Positions 22,376 to 34,851 are shown, numbered from the stretch's first letter. The stretch: DNA of 64,000 nt from Rutstroemia sp. NJR-2017a BVV2 (GCA_002946415.1 NJPS01000013.1:744001-808000), one strand, 5' to 3'. The notes: generated from the letters alone by a model not told the origin. Made by a program: numbers and translations.

Positions 22376-25300
22376 TCACTTGTCCGAACCAAGGACCCCA
22401 TTCGCCCAGCTCGTTACATCGACACCAGCGAAATTCGTCCTCCCCTCTCCAACCACATCACTACCTACTCTGAAACTCTCTGGCGGACCAAGGTAGCTCT
22501 GTCTTACACCACCTAAGTTTATGATAACTAAAAGGAAGAAAAAAATGTTAGCGTAATTCTTCGTTGCAATTATACTTCGATCCACAGAATGGACACAGAC
22601 GAACAGAACTTTGATAAGACCGGGGAAAGAAAAAAAAAAAGGGGGAAAAAAAGTTGATTGTGCGGACACCATACATACCTTTTTGAAAGACCACCCCAGG
22701 CTCAATGGCCCAGATCTTTAGCGTATGCGAACCAGATTTCCCCAACGCTGTATGCGTGGTCGTCGTCGTATTCCCACTACTCTGGCCCCACAAACCATCA
22801 ACGACCGCACCATTCCACCCTGTGGGAAAGATCGCCGTGCTCACACTACTAGGCACGTATTGTATGATCTGGGGACTTTCATCATCGATCGCGATCGCGT
22901 ACTTGAGTGTTCTGATCTTGCCATTCTGGTTGAGCGATGGCGAAAGATATAGCGTGATGTTTGCTTTCGACACAGGCGTGAATGTGTAAAGATTATACGA
23001 CAAGACCGGCCCGGTCGCGGGATTCTGTGTCGGTGCCAAGACAGGATATAAAGTTACGCCGGCATACGTACGGCCGAGACCCGGGAGCGTGATGTACGAA
23101 GTCCCGTTGACAGATGTAGATTGCGAAGTGTGAGCTGCTTCGAATGCTATGTGGCGGTCTGACTCGACGAAGCCGTTGGTGAAGTTGCTGGGGACAGCGG
23201 TGTTGTTTACAGGAAGCATCACGGAGGGTGGGCCGTAGTTGCCCCATTGCCCGTCTTCGCAGCCGGAGTTGATGTCGATTTTTACGGTGGTGCGGTTTGG
23301 AGCGGGTGGCGCAGAGGCCCAGTCTACGCTCACGTAGAGGCGGGTGTCGGTTCCGTTGCTGCCGCCGGTGATGCCGGATGAGGGGCTGATTTTCACGTAC
23401 GGTTGCGAGGCGTTGACAGTCCAGGAGCAGCTCTCGAGGCCGCGGCTGAAGATGTCGATGTATCGAGTTTTAGGCCCGTATGGATCCATTGGGGGTAGAG
23501 TGAGGACTTCGGATGATAGAGTGTGATAGTTGTCGTCTCCGGATACGGTGGCATTTAATCCTTCCACTCCCACACCAAGGTTACCTGCCACAGATGTTTC
23601 CAGATCTTGAACCATTGCCATTGGTGGAAGAGCATTTCTCATTGGTTGTTGCCAGTAATCATAGCCCAAGTGGGTTTCTAAAAATGTCAGCGAAGGCAAC
23701 ACTGCAGACTTTGTCTTAACTTACGGTCGAGCATATGATTCCACTTTCCACCCAAGAGATTGTGATATCTCTGTGTCAAATTATGATCTTTCTTGAACAG
23801 ACCCACAACCTCCTGGAAAACTTCATTTGTAGCAGTTCTCTTCTGCTCCGTGTAAAGCGCGTTCTTGCCGGCTCCAATGTGAATCTGATTCACAACTTGA
23901 CCACCCAGAACAGGCTGCAGAATCATCTCATAATATGCTGGCTTCCACGCATCATCCAATTGATCGTACACCGCTTGCGCTTCTGTAGCCAACTGACCCC
24001 ATTGCTCAAGGATTGTATCAGCTTCGTTGTAATTGATGTAAGAATACACAGTCATATCGATATTCTCATACTTGCGACGTGCAGCATACATGCCGTAACG
24101 ATCGACGATGGAAGAGATGTTCGCTGCGAATTCAGGACCAAATTCGCGCGTTGCCCAGAGCGTAAGCCAGGTTGGTACGCTGTTGTATCCCCAGGTAGGT
24201 GTACTGTATGCGAGGTCGAGGAAGTGGTTGATGGGTATCTCGAGCGGCTTGAGATCGCCTACGTTGAGCATCCAGATGCGATTTGCTTGGCGGGCGGAGG
24301 CAAGTTGCATCTGCTTCTTGTCAGTGTCCGTTATCAGCTTCACGTATTGAACGACATACCTGCTCGACCGTCTTCTCAAGCTGAATAGTATTAATCCACT
24401 TGTAATCCCTTGGCGGTCCCACAAAATCGACATGGTAATAAACACCTATTTCCAGCATCGTCAGCATTACACAGCCCTTCCCAAAGATCAAATTTTGCAT
24501 AAAGAAACTCACCAGAACCACCACTCCTAGCCGTCTCATTAGCCAAGGGCAACCGTCTAACATTTCCGAAGTTATCATCCGCCCACAAGAGCGTAATGTC
24601 ATCCGGCACCGTCATGCCCGCCTCATAATACCCCTGCACCTCACTGTACAAACACCACAACTGGGGGATTTCTTCGACCTTTGTGCCATTAAACACTTCA
24701 CCGAAAAGTTCTCTCTGTTTCGCCACGACGTTTTTCAGCACAGCAATGGCTTCCGCTTGCGTGAGCGTGATGGCGTTATCACCTGAGCCGCGCATGGCCA
24801 TGGTGAAGAGGGAGTTGGCTAAGTAGGGTGCTGCACGCTGGGCTCCGTATTTGAAAAATGGGATTACGGAGGCATTGTTGGTGTCATATTCCCATTGGCC
24901 ATTGCCGCCGTATTGGCTGCCGAAGACGTTCCATTCTTTGGTTGAGCGCATCATTGGTTCTAGGCTTTGGGTTAGTATTCGATTGTGAATGAGGTGAGAG
25001 ATAGACTTACCGGTATGACTTGTCCCCATCACGATTCCATAGGCATCGGATAGAGGCTGGTTAGCGTAATCATCGACGTTGAACATCCCGTCCCACTGAG
25101 CCGGCCAGAAGTAGTTTGCGCGCAGACGGAGAAGAAGCTCGAAGACTTGGGCATGGAAATAATGGTTGAATCCTGGTCCGTATTTACCCTTTGGGTAGTT
25201 CGCACTGAAGAGATATTAGTCACCGCAGTACTTGAGAAACACAGGCAAGATGGAAAACCTACTTAACCCAATTGGTCAACGCGGGCTGTTCGTCGTTCAA

Positions 25301-26357
25301 GAAGATGCCTCGATATCTCACACTCGGACTCGGTTGTATCTTCAGGACCTGCACCCCACCAGGAGGAGATCCCGGCGGCGGCGGCACCTGCGAAGCTGGA
25401 CCTCCTGGACCGACATTTGTTGCCTTACTAGTCAAAGCCCATACACCGTCCTGTGTCCTCACCGGTACATCTGCCCACCAGTACCATGGACTTACACCAG
25501 CCTGTTCACTGATATCGTAGAGTCCGTAGATGGTACCTCTCACATCGGCACCGACAATTACCATGGCTTTATCTACACCTGGCAAGGGATTCTGAATGAT
25601 GACTGACATGAACGATTCCCATTGGCCGTTGATTGGAGTGGTATCGAGAAGTCCGGCATTGACAAGATAGGTTATGAGTGGTGATTTGGAAACCGTTCCG
25701 ACGATGAGAACAGTTGATCCTGGGTTAGACGGTAGCAGTGTCGGGCCTGTGAAGTTCTGTACTGATCCAAGTGTGTACTATGTCTCGATCAGCTTTTGCT
25801 TGTCCAATTACAAGTGCCATGGGTTGTTGCCTCTCCAGAAATTTGCAACAATGGACCTCTTGATCAAAACTACTGGAGCCAGTTGGTTGACTTACGTTGA
25901 TATCACTAGTTGGTGCTCTGTACGTGTAGAGGGCTGTAATCCCTCCACTTGCAGCAGTCTCCGTTGCGTTATGTCCCAAGTTACCACCGGGAACTGCGAC
26001 GTCTCCCACCACACCGCCATTTCCATTACCATTTGATGAGCCGCGTGGAGGCGGCGGAGCAGGAGTATGGGGTTTTGACACATTAGAAGCAGCACTTCCA
26101 TCCCAATACGCCAATGTCAAATTCTCGCCTGTGACCTTTCCCAGATCTCCAGCTAAATCCTCCGCTGCGCGTAGAACTCCCCACCATTCCTCCTGACTGA
26201 CTAGAATCTGTGCACCAAGGCCTTTACCGGCAATCTGCAGTAAAGTGCCGTTGCTGGGTTTCGTCGTGGTGACGGTTGGAATCTGACCCAGAGCATAACT
26301 CCATGGTATATGGATTGCGAACGACGCAAGTAGGAGGGGAAGACCAGAGACCCTCAT
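22376..26357 (-). CDS. Secreted GH115 xylan alpha-1,2-glucuronidase
   Basis: Eight exons (minus strand): 26357-25896, 25756-25263, 25204-25011, 24959-24513, 24445-24360, 24310-23725, 23677-22679, 22512-22376. All phases agree and the product is 1134 residues. There is a signal peptide at 1-23. Family-typical segments are VRYRGIFLNDEQPALTNWV, KYGPGFNHYFHAQVFELLLR, ANYFWPAQWDGMFNVDDYA, GTSHTEPMMRS and the C-terminal GGVRQSYLGPPES. A Pro/Gly/Asn-rich insert (near residues 95-115) interrupts the N-terminal region. GH115 enzymes remove (4-O-methyl)glucuronic acid from xylan, including from internal residues. The last intron contains long A/G homopolymer runs (22628-22652). Two XlnR-type sites lie upstream, matching a xylan role. 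Confidence 0.93.
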
Positions 26358-26452
26358 GATGTCTTGTCATTGAAGGGAAAGGAAAAAGGAAACAAATCTG
26401 GAGGAAGAGAGGAATAAATAAGACTTTTACACAGAGTCAAAGTATGACTAAA

Positions 26453-26458
26453 GGCTAA
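26453..26458 (+). promoter_or_regulatory. Candidate XlnR-type site (GGCTAA)
   Basis: Matches the GGCTAR core, 96 bp upstream of the GH115 ATG, on the strand opposite to the gene. The site is short and on its own it would be weak. Confidence 0.35.
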
Positions 26459-26792
26459 TTTGGCCATACCAAGGAAGAAGAAATCGAGTATATTACCGGT
26501 ATGCAATCCCACTCTCTTCAAGGCTGCTTTGAGTAGGTGCTGGATGATGATTACGGGATATATTCGATGCATACATATACATTGCATACGTAGCAACACT
26601 ACCACCCAATCCAATTACTTGACTGGCATTTCTCCCCACGAATATCTGCGGTACCTTACATGCTATTTACCCTTCGCTCCAAAGGTTTGTTGGTTGACAG
26701 TCCGGGGTACTTGAGCCGGGCGGGGACAGGTGCGGAGATCGGCAAATGTATTTTGCGGGGTTGCCAGGTTCGGCCTTTGCTTTTTGGCTTTA

Positions 26793-26799
26793 GGCTAAA
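26793..26799 (+). promoter_or_regulatory. Candidate XlnR/Xyr1 site (GGCTAAA)
   Basis: Perfect GGCTAAA about 436 bp upstream of the GH115 start codon. It is the same heptamer as in the LPMO promoter, and with the proximal GGCTAA it gives two sites in this promoter. Confidence 0.45.
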
Positions 26800-27440
26800 A
26801 TGAAAAGACGGAAAATATTTATGCCATATACCACTATTGTCAAGCATTTGAGTGCTGCTTCTTACCTGCAGACAAGTATACCCGGACTGATCGGCTGCCT
26901 GCCCTTTGGATCCAACAGCATTTTACTGGAGATCTGTGCCAACTATGGTAGTGAACAAAGGACAAGGCAGCATGCAAAGGAACCACATATGCAGACTAAT
27001 TCACGGACATCCTCAACAGATATGAAATTTTCTTCTTGCATTATGGAGAGTACGCGGGTGTAAAGATCGCCAACCTTGAGGTACTTACAAGCAGGTCGAA
27101 TACCACTCCTCCTCGCTCCATTGCCACACCCTTGAAATGATCCATTAATCCGTTCTCCATAAATCCGGAGCCCTCCAATGATGCAACTTACCAGGTCCCC
27201 CATAGACGAGAAAAGATCCAATACTCCGAACGTAGACGCTAAAGTCAGAAGACGAACATTAAGATAACACAAGGTCGAACATATTGCCGAAAGACTTAGC
27301 TGTTTCCCCAGCACCATTCCTCCATGGATACTTCGTAGTGCCACCTTGGCGTGGAACGTAGTGTTCCCAAGAATCAACAAAAGAGTCTGGAATAAATTCT
27401 AGACAAGGTATTGATTGGTGATTCGACGTCTCATGTGAGT

Positions 27441-29097
27441 TTAGTTGTCGACTGTGCCGGCAACACCAGGAACAGTGTTTGCATCGACGAGAACTTGTTC
27501 AGTCTTTCCTTCTGGGACAAATGCGTACCTGGGCATCTTGGCCATCTTCTCTTCGGGACTGACCTCATTGTCTGAATAAATCATCTTCATCGGCTTATCT
27601 TTCTTCGCCTTCTTCTCTGTAGCCTCTTCCTTTGCATCTGCTTTTGACTCTGTCTTGTCGGAATTTCCGGCCACAGCGGTGGGGTTTTCGGGGGCTTCGG
27701 TTTTCGCTACGTCGATCGAATCCTTCTTTGGCGGTTTAATGCCAGCCTCTGCCATCCTTATTATCTTGTCAATGTCGTCAGCTTCTCTAGCTGCACCTGA
27801 GACCAGATCGTCAACAGTTGAAGCGTTAGTTGCATGGTCTCCAGTGAAGCCTGGAGGCTGAGGATAAGCTGGTGGTATAGCTGGATTTTGTTCTTGTGCA
27901 GTCCATCCATTGCCTGCCCACCCACCTTGTTGATGTAGTTGCTGCATTTGATATTGACGAACTTGAGGCGCACCAAACGATGGACGCTGAGGAAGACCTG
28001 GTGCAGGTGGTAAACTTGGAGGTCTGTTTGGAAGCGCGCTGTGCGCTGGTGGTGTGTGAGATGGCGGTGGGTGGTATCCATTGAATGACCCAGGAGGCGA
28101 ACCCGCCGTGTATGGAGGGCTGCCTTGAAATATTTGTGGAGGTTGCTGAAAACCGGTAGGGGAGAAAGCTGCTTGTGGCGGGTATTGCGGCGGCGGTGAG
28201 AATTGGGGCTGGTAGGGCTGACCTGGAGGACCAGAATAAGCTGGCGTGGGGTAAGCGGGCGTGTTTTGACTATGCGGCTCTGGAGGAAATGAACCGTAAG
28301 CCGCACCTTGTGTAACACCATAATTTGCTTGGGGTGGAGGGAAAGGAGAGGCATTCTAGGATGTGAATTAGCATAGTATGGAAGATAGGATAACGTCGGT
28401 ACTTACAAATGCACCTGGACTTTGGTTCATCGGACTTGCTGCGCTATTCAAAGGGGTGTTCCCGCCACTGCTATTCGCAGCTTGCTCAGCTTTTCGCGCT
28501 TTGTGCTCAGCTAACCTTTTCTTCAACTCAGCAGGAGACTCCAACTTAGGTTTCTTCGCCTGTGAATTGGCATTTGCAGTTCCAGGCGCAGGATTCCCCG
28601 TTGCTGCGCGACGCTCCGACTCGGCTTGATAAAATCCTGAGATGATGCGCTGGTTGTGTGCTTGAACCACATCTTCGGGGATACCTTCCATACCAAAGAT
28701 TTCGACCTCGAGACCCTGTCTATTCGGCAGTGAGTTGTCCACGCTTGCGAGAGTCTCTTTATGAACCTGATTCATATGAACGGATAAACCTGTAGATTGG
28801 CGCAATTAGCTTCGGACTCAGAGCGATACAGTGTTTGTCAATGTTGATAAACCTACCGCCAGCAGTGTTCAATCGTCGACCACATCTCTCACACTTGAAG
28901 TGCTTCGCCTTTTGATGGGAAATTAAGATTTTTAAGTCGTCAAAATCACGCTCGCCTGTATTTTAGTCGATTGAGATTAGAAATGCTCCGCAAATGGAAA
29001 AGAATCGCGACGACGCGCTCAACTTACAGTAATAACACCATGGACGAGCCAACAGCTCCTCGATATCCGGATGACCGCGCTTCTTCTTCCCTACCAT
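27441..29097 (-). CDS. BuGZ/ZNF207-like C2H2 zinc finger protein
   Basis: Exons (minus strand) are 29097-29028, 28955-28857, 28789-28407 and 28355-27441 (488 residues). Introns 1 and 2 fall inside the zinc-finger module. The N-terminus [10 protein letters not shown] leads into WCYYCERDF (C21, C24), HQKAKH (H37, H42), CERC (C45, C48), LNTAGGLSVH and QVHKE, then [12 protein letters not shown]. This is the double-finger plus EI-GMEGIP signature of BuGZ/ZNF207, a microtubule- and Bub3-binding spindle factor that also influences splicing in animals. The rest is Pro/Gln/Tyr-rich and disordered, as in BuGZ, where such regions drive phase separation. I cannot identify a GLEBS Bub3-binding motif with certainty. 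A Lys/Glu-rich segment precedes the C-terminus. Confidence 0.85.
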
Positions 29098-30326
29098 GTT
29101 GTCGGTTGATGACGAAGTAAATTGATCGCTAATATGGTAATATGAAATCCCTATACTGTATGTAATGGATCCGTAATAAACAATGCGGAGCGGAGGACAA
29201 GATAAGGGTCAACTTCCTTCCAGCGACACTTAAAGATTCGCGAAGTCTCAACCTTTGGGTCGGCAAATCTCAAACCTAGCGCTTGAGTCACGTGTGTCGG
29301 AGCACGTTCTGGAAATTTTCTTCACCTCAAAAGAAATCTCCTCTTGTCCGTCTATCTCCTGTCACAACATCAACATCAACATCAACGTCAATTGCACTTC
29401 GGCAGCTGGAAGCAATGGGAAATCTGTTGAAGATTGCCTCTAAGAACAAGAGCTGTTCCTGACACTTCACTTGTGGTGGTCTGGAGTACAAGGGAAAAGG
29501 TTTGTGTCATGTACTGTACAATAGATGTACAGCAGACTACGGATGAAAAACGGAACACATGAAAGCAGCACCTTGATCAATCACTCAGCTGTAAAGGCAT
29601 TCATGAATGAGACTCTTCTTCGGGAGAGCCTTTCAATATCTTCGCGTCTTGTGTCGGTATTGGATGGAGGTTGAGAAGAGGTATGGTCTTTCGGGACTGT
29701 ATCTCCATAGAGGGCATGTTGCAAGACTAATAACAGGACCTTCATAGTCCATACTCCTACTCTTCATGAGTTTCCTACAGGAGTGTGGCTCCTTGCGTAC
29801 CTACATTCATATCTACCACCTTTAGACTCATCAATCAAAATCATATCATTCAAACTCTGGTCTTTAGGACGTTGAAATCTCGTATAGCAATCGTCTGGGG
29901 TCTTCTACATCTGGCTGGCATTGTGCTATTGATTTCAATGGTTCGCTAGGAATAACCTTACGAAAGTAGTCGGCCAACAATCTGAAGCCAATTTCTAGCA
30001 CAACGAGTCAACGACAAAGCTGCATAGATAATCGAACCTCGAACCCCGAAGCTCCCATGGATCACGATCTCGCCATCGTCTCGCCGGCATTGGCTTGACG
30101 GAAAAGCCCACATGAGTATTTTGAGAACGAAACAAGCTTTCTTACGAGCCCACCCCCCACACTTCACACTTGTGCCAAGTAACGTCATTCTTTGTCACCA
30201 TATAGAATATCAATAGAACACAGTTTGTGTATTTCAGAGGGACGGTCATATGAGTGCAACCCTCGATTTCTCTTTTTCACTCTTTCCGTCCTCTTATCGT
30301 AAACCTCCAACCACATTTCATGTTTT
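29098..30326. other. Divergent promoter region
   Basis: Shared upstream DNA between the BuGZ-like gene (leftward) and the malic enzyme gene (rightward). Short ORFs here look like noise. I see no repeat or RNA gene. Confidence 0.45.
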
Positions 30327-32490
30327 ATGGCTTTAACCTGCAAGCGGATTATACATCCCGTCAAGCACAAGCTTAATCTCCTCGCAACAACCCCACATCC
30401 CCGATACAACATCACCCAGGGAGCATCTCGTCAGCTATCAACCATGTCCTCGGAATCGCTCAATAGACATATTTCGTCTCGCCACAAGAGAACCAAGCCG
30501 AATGAGAAGCATCCTCAGTTCGGTCATCTTCCTCTCAGCACCAGTGGTCCTATAGAGTGCGCGTTGACCGGGTCAGCTCTTCTCAACACACCATATCTCA
30601 ACAAGGGAGCCGGATTTCCTGCTGAAGAAAGAAGACAATTCAAACTGACAGGGCTGTTACCGCAACATGTGTCCAGTTTGGAGGAGCAGGTCCATCGAGC
30701 ATATCAACAATATAGCTCTAGACAAGATGATCTAGCGAAGAACACTTTCATGACCTCCTTAGCGGAACAAAATGAAGTCCTTTATTTCCGGGTAAGCTCT
30801 TCATTACAAATTCAGCATATCTGAGAGACGCATGAAGTTCTAACTCGTGACTAGTTAATTCATGAGCATCTGAAGGAAATGTTTTCTATCATCTACACTC
30901 CAACTGAAGGTGATGCGATTCAAAACTATTCCCGATTGTTCCGAAGACCTCAAGGTTGCTTCCTAAACATCAACGATGTTGACCGTGTACATGATGACTT
31001 GGCTCAATGGGGAGGACCAGAGGATATTGATTATATCGTAGTGACTGGTGAGTTAACTTGCACGTGAGACATGGAGAAGTAGCTCACGAAACATACAGAC
31101 GGCGAGGAGATCCTCGGAATTGGTGATCAAGGCGTTGGTGGTATTCTAATTTCGGTCGCAAAACTGGTCTTGACAACCTTGTGTGCCGGCATCCACCCAA
31201 ATAGAACCCTACCGGTTGTTCTGGACTGCGGGACTGATAACGAGGAGCTGCTTAACGACGAATTGTATCTGGGCTTGAGGAAGCCTCGGACACGTGGTAA
31301 GGAGTATGATGAATTCGTGGACAAGTTCGTTCAATCGGCAAGGAAATTGTATCCCAAGGCTTACATCCATTTCGAAGATTTCGGTCTACCAAACGGTGAG
31401 TTGTCACAAATCAGGAGAGTTAACAGGACTAATGGTTTCTAGCTCGCCGACTTCTTGATCGTTACCGCCCTCAAATGGCCTGCTTCAATGATGATGTACA
31501 GGGAACAGGCTGCGTCACCTTAGCTGCAATGATGGCAGGTCTTCACGTGAGCAATGTAAAACTCGAGGACATGAGAATGGTCATCTTTGGATCTGGCACA
31601 GCTGGAACGGGCATCGCGGACCAGGTTAGAGATGCCATAGCGGCCGATAGCAATAAGTCAAAAGAAGAAGCTGCGAAGCAGATCTGGTACGTTAATTCCA
31701 ATCCCACCTTGCCATGAGTTGGGACACAACTAACATGAAAAGGTGTGTTGATAAACTTGGCCTACTTCTAAAAAGCCACGGCGACAAGCTCATGCATGCG
31801 CAAGTTCCCTATGCTCGCGATGACTCCGAATGGGAAGGAAAAGACCACGCCAACCTCCTCGAAGTAATCAAGGAGGTGAAACCGCACGTCCTCATCGGCA
31901 CATCCACGCAACCCAAAACCTTCACCAAAGAAATCATCACCGAGATGTCCGCCCACGTCGAGCAACCCATCGTCTTCCCACTCAGCAACCCCACTCGTCT
32001 CCACGAAGCCGACCCCAAAGACATCAACGAATGGTCCCAAGGCAAAGCTCTCATCTCCACCGGCTCTCCCTTCCCACCCGTCTCTTACAACGGCAAGGAA
32101 TACGAAGTCGCAGAATGCAACAACTCGACCTGTTTCCCCGGAATTGGTCTTGGGTGCGTTCTCTCGCGCAGCAAGTTACTGAGCGATAAGATGCTTGTCG
32201 CGGCTGTGAAAGCGCTCGCTGCACAGAGTCCGGCGCTCAAAGACCCGAATAAGGGATTGTTGCCTGATGTGATGGATGTACGAGAGATTAGCGTTCATAT
32301 TGCAAAGGCCGTGATCAAGACAGCTGTGGATGAGGGGTTGGCACAGGAAAAAGATATCCCCACCGAGGATGAATTGTTGGAGGAGTGGATTAGAGAACAG
32401 ATGTGGGATTCGAAATACAGGCCATTGAAGCTGGTAGGGAAAGAAGACGCAAGCAGGTTAGCGAAGGGGGAAAGTGGCATTGCCACATAG
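30327..32490 (+). CDS. NAD-dependent malic enzyme, mitochondrial
   Basis: Exons are 30327-30791, 30855-31047, 31099-31395, 31443-31686 and 31743-32490 (648 residues, all phases consistent). The first about 40 residues are basic and acid-free (MALTCKRIIHPVKHKLNL), a mitochondrial presequence, with an alternative Met at MSSES. The malic domain has SLEEQVHRAYQQY, IIYTPTEGDA, GDQGVGGI and FEDFGLPNARRLLDRY. The NAD-binding domain has FNDDVQGTG, VIFGSGTAGTGI and FPLSNPT. It converts malate to pyruvate and CO2 with NAD(P) reduction. The length is longer than mammalian enzymes but normal for the fungal form. Confidence 0.95.
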
Positions 32491-33599
32491 TGCAAGAAGC
32501 AGACTACATAGATTTGGATGGCATATTTGGTATACTCCTCCTAGGTATAGATAATTCTTTTGATTAATATGAGATTCTACAATAATAAACTCCTTGAAAG
32601 GAATTCTACAACTTCTAGCTAGAGGAGATCAACTACAAACTAACACAACTAGCTACCTCTGCTCTTATTAGAAGTGATGTTGACTATGTAGCTATTAACC
32701 TCGACATAGACCAGCAGTTGCTCCCATTATTTCCCAACAAAACTGGAAATAATGTCGAGTTACTTTTCCAGGGATACCTTTTGAGTTCCAAAAGGCATTT
32801 GAGAGTTTGAAATCTAGAGGATATCTCATATGCTCGCCGACTCTGAAAACTCAGCTAAAATCACTTCTCGTCTTGATATTCACTTTCACTTTTGCTTTCG
32901 CCCAGTTCAACTACAGCTATGCACATTTCCTCTTCCCGAGTTCCTAGATCATACTATCCAATCTGTGCCTTGTCAGTTCGCAATGGTATCTCCATTTCTT
33001 TCAACCTCCTAGTTTCTGCTGGTTTCTGGCCAATAGGGATTACATGATGGTAGAAATACCGACAATACAAAGCTGCGGCCCCGCGGGACTGTAGGAGATT
33101 GAGGACTACGGGAGAGATTCACTACTATGGTATCATTTCACACTATTCCTGATCCTTCCTGCCTATAAATGGACCCCTTAGACTACCACCCTTCAATCTA
33201 CAGCCTGAATCTCTTGAATCTCTTGAATCTCTTGAATCTCCTGGTGTTAGTTCTTACAAGAGCTGTATCTGGAGTGACGAGGAACTGAAGATCGACAACA
33301 CGCATGCGACTGGAAAAGCACCAAAGCGTAAGATGGAAGACTGCGGCAAAACCGGGAAGTTGGTCTCCTAAAACACATGATTGATTCAAAACTAGGCCTA
33401 TATAAAGCCTAGGTCACTGAGAAGAAGCCGCCGCGACTAATCCAGAATCTTCAACAGTTGAGCACTCGACAGTTAAATACCGACGGTAGTACAATGATCA
33501 AAAATATCCAAAGATTCTGACAAGACGCAACTGAATCGATACCAGATCACCAGCACTTCCGCATACCTTACCATCCAAACCCATCCTACCCCTCCCCCT
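32491..33599. other. Intergenic region with minisatellite and possible retroelement scrap
   Basis: This holds a 9-bp minisatellite at 33207-33240 and an AT-rich stretch around 32760-32840, whose translation (PFEFQKAFESLKSRG) faintly recalls the RT/RNase H junction of Ty3/gypsy elements. No intact gene. Confidence 0.4.
33207..33240. repeat. 9-bp minisatellite (GAATCTCTT), about 4 units
   Basis: Three perfect GAATCTCTT units and one partial unit in intergenic DNA. A related array with GAAGCTCTT units occurs at 50026-50052. Confidence 0.95.
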
Positions 33600-34201
33600 C
33601 TACTTCCCCCTCCTCCTCCCCTCCATCTCCCTCACCCTCCCCCTCGCCTCCATAATCGCCCTCCCACACAAATTCTCCCCCCACCCCTCCCTCCGCACGC
33701 TCCCCTCCCTCTCCATCCTCTCACACTCCTCCACTCCAAACCCCACCCCCCAAACCCTATCCGTTGGACTCGCCTCGACCAACTCCCTCTCCCCCGTCCT
33801 TTCCAAGCACTCTCTAATCTCCGTTCCCCCCCTCGAAAACTTCGCCACGTTCCCTTTTACCACGACTTCATAGCGGACTTTTGCCCATTCCTCGCTGTTG
33901 AAGTTTTTCACACTGCGTCCCAGGGCTTGGATTTCTTGTGGGGAGGAAGTTTGAAGGATCAGAGAGGCGGTGGAACGGTCGTTGAAGAAGAGGGCTTTGT
34001 GGTGCATCATGTATCTAGGGGGGGTGGTTAGGGATAGGAATAGGTGTGGTGGGACGGGACGGGGAACTTGAACTGAACTGACTGTTCAGAACTGGTGTAT
34101 TTCTGGCCAGTTTCGTCTGTGAATTCGATGGGGTACCATTGGGAAAGGAACCAGTTGTTGGGGTTTTCTTCCATGAAGAAGTAGATTGGTCCTTTGTCCA
34201 T
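33600..34201 (-). CDS. NADAR (YbiA/DUF1768) family N-glycosidase-like protein
   Basis: Exons (minus strand) are 34201-34083 and 34014-33600 (177 residues). The intron has a GTCAGT donor, a CCTAACC branch and CCTAG, and the junction makes the Gln of SSEQ. Family text is clear: FFMEENPNNWFLSQWYPIEF, YTSSEQYMMHHKALFF, IQALGRSVKNFN, LVEASPTDRVWGVG. Glu39, the HHKA Lys and Asp125/Trp128 match the conserved polar residues of NADAR proteins. Bacterial YbiA cleaves N-glycosidic bonds of early riboflavin intermediates, and other NADAR proteins remove ADP-ribose from guanine. Which applies here is unknown. The C-terminus (after residue 130) is Arg/Glu-rich. Confidence 0.87.
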
Positions 34202-34851
34202 CTTGTTTTGGGGATGCTCTTGAGGTATAGCTTACTTTGGACAGGCTTTTAGAGAGTTGGTGAAGGGAATGTAGTGTAATAAAATTTTGTGGTGATTGAT
34301 GCAGTCCATACTCGTACATCAGAATATTCGAAAGCGCAGCAGATCTACGGCTTGATGTCATAGATTCTAGTGGGGCAATTCGTGCATAGTATCGACAAAC
34401 CCATGGATTTTGCGAACTCGTGGACTCCGATTCTCCAACCTTCCCCCCATGATTTTCGTATTGGAACCCTACATGCAACGATAACTTATCGAAGCAGAGC
34501 GAGAGGAGTGAGGTTGGTTTCAGCTCTATATAGCGGACACGACATATTCCGAGATGGCATGTGCGATTGTCTCCCCAGATCTCTACCCAGAATGGTTGGT
34601 CTAGAAGACTTATCAATATAATTTATATTTGCTATGTAATCAAGCATCCGGTATGTGCACGTAAGCGCCATCTCTCCCTTCCCTTTCCCTCCTGGATATG
34701 GTATCTACAGGCTGCGCTAATTCTCCTTCCACTCCGTAACAAATTCCTATGACTATGCCAAAACCATTCCACGCTATGCAGCTAAAAAATCAGACTCCTA
34801 ACTCCCAAAAAGGCGTTCTAACAAGCCATCTTCGCTCTAGAATTCTAGCCC
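34202..34851. other. Intergenic region
   Basis: NADAR gene promoter and proline dehydrogenase 3' flank. The overlapping minus-strand ORF 34086-34616 is a frame shadow of NADAR exon 1 and its promoter. Nothing else is seen. Confidence 0.45.

Larger units (their letters stand above)
26358..27440. other. Intergenic region, GH115 promoter and BuGZ-like 3' flank
   Basis: This contains GGCTAA at 26453-26458 and GGCTAAA at 26793-26799 upstream of GH115. A minus-strand ORF at 26943-27380 has no family resemblance and may be 3' UTR of the zinc-finger gene. No gene is called. Confidence 0.45.

Noticed and set aside
26943..27380. 145-codon minus-strand ORF
   Set aside because: No recognisable features. 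It lies just after the BuGZ-like stop codon on the same strand and is more likely 3' UTR.
27761..28354. 197-codon minus-strand ORF rich in His/Arg/Leu
   Set aside because: Alternate-frame shadow of the Pro/Gln-rich exon 4 of the BuGZ-like gene.
34086..34616. 176-codon minus-strand ORF over NADAR exon 1
   Set aside because: Wrong frame; the NADAR frame with its intron gives family-matching text, this one does not.
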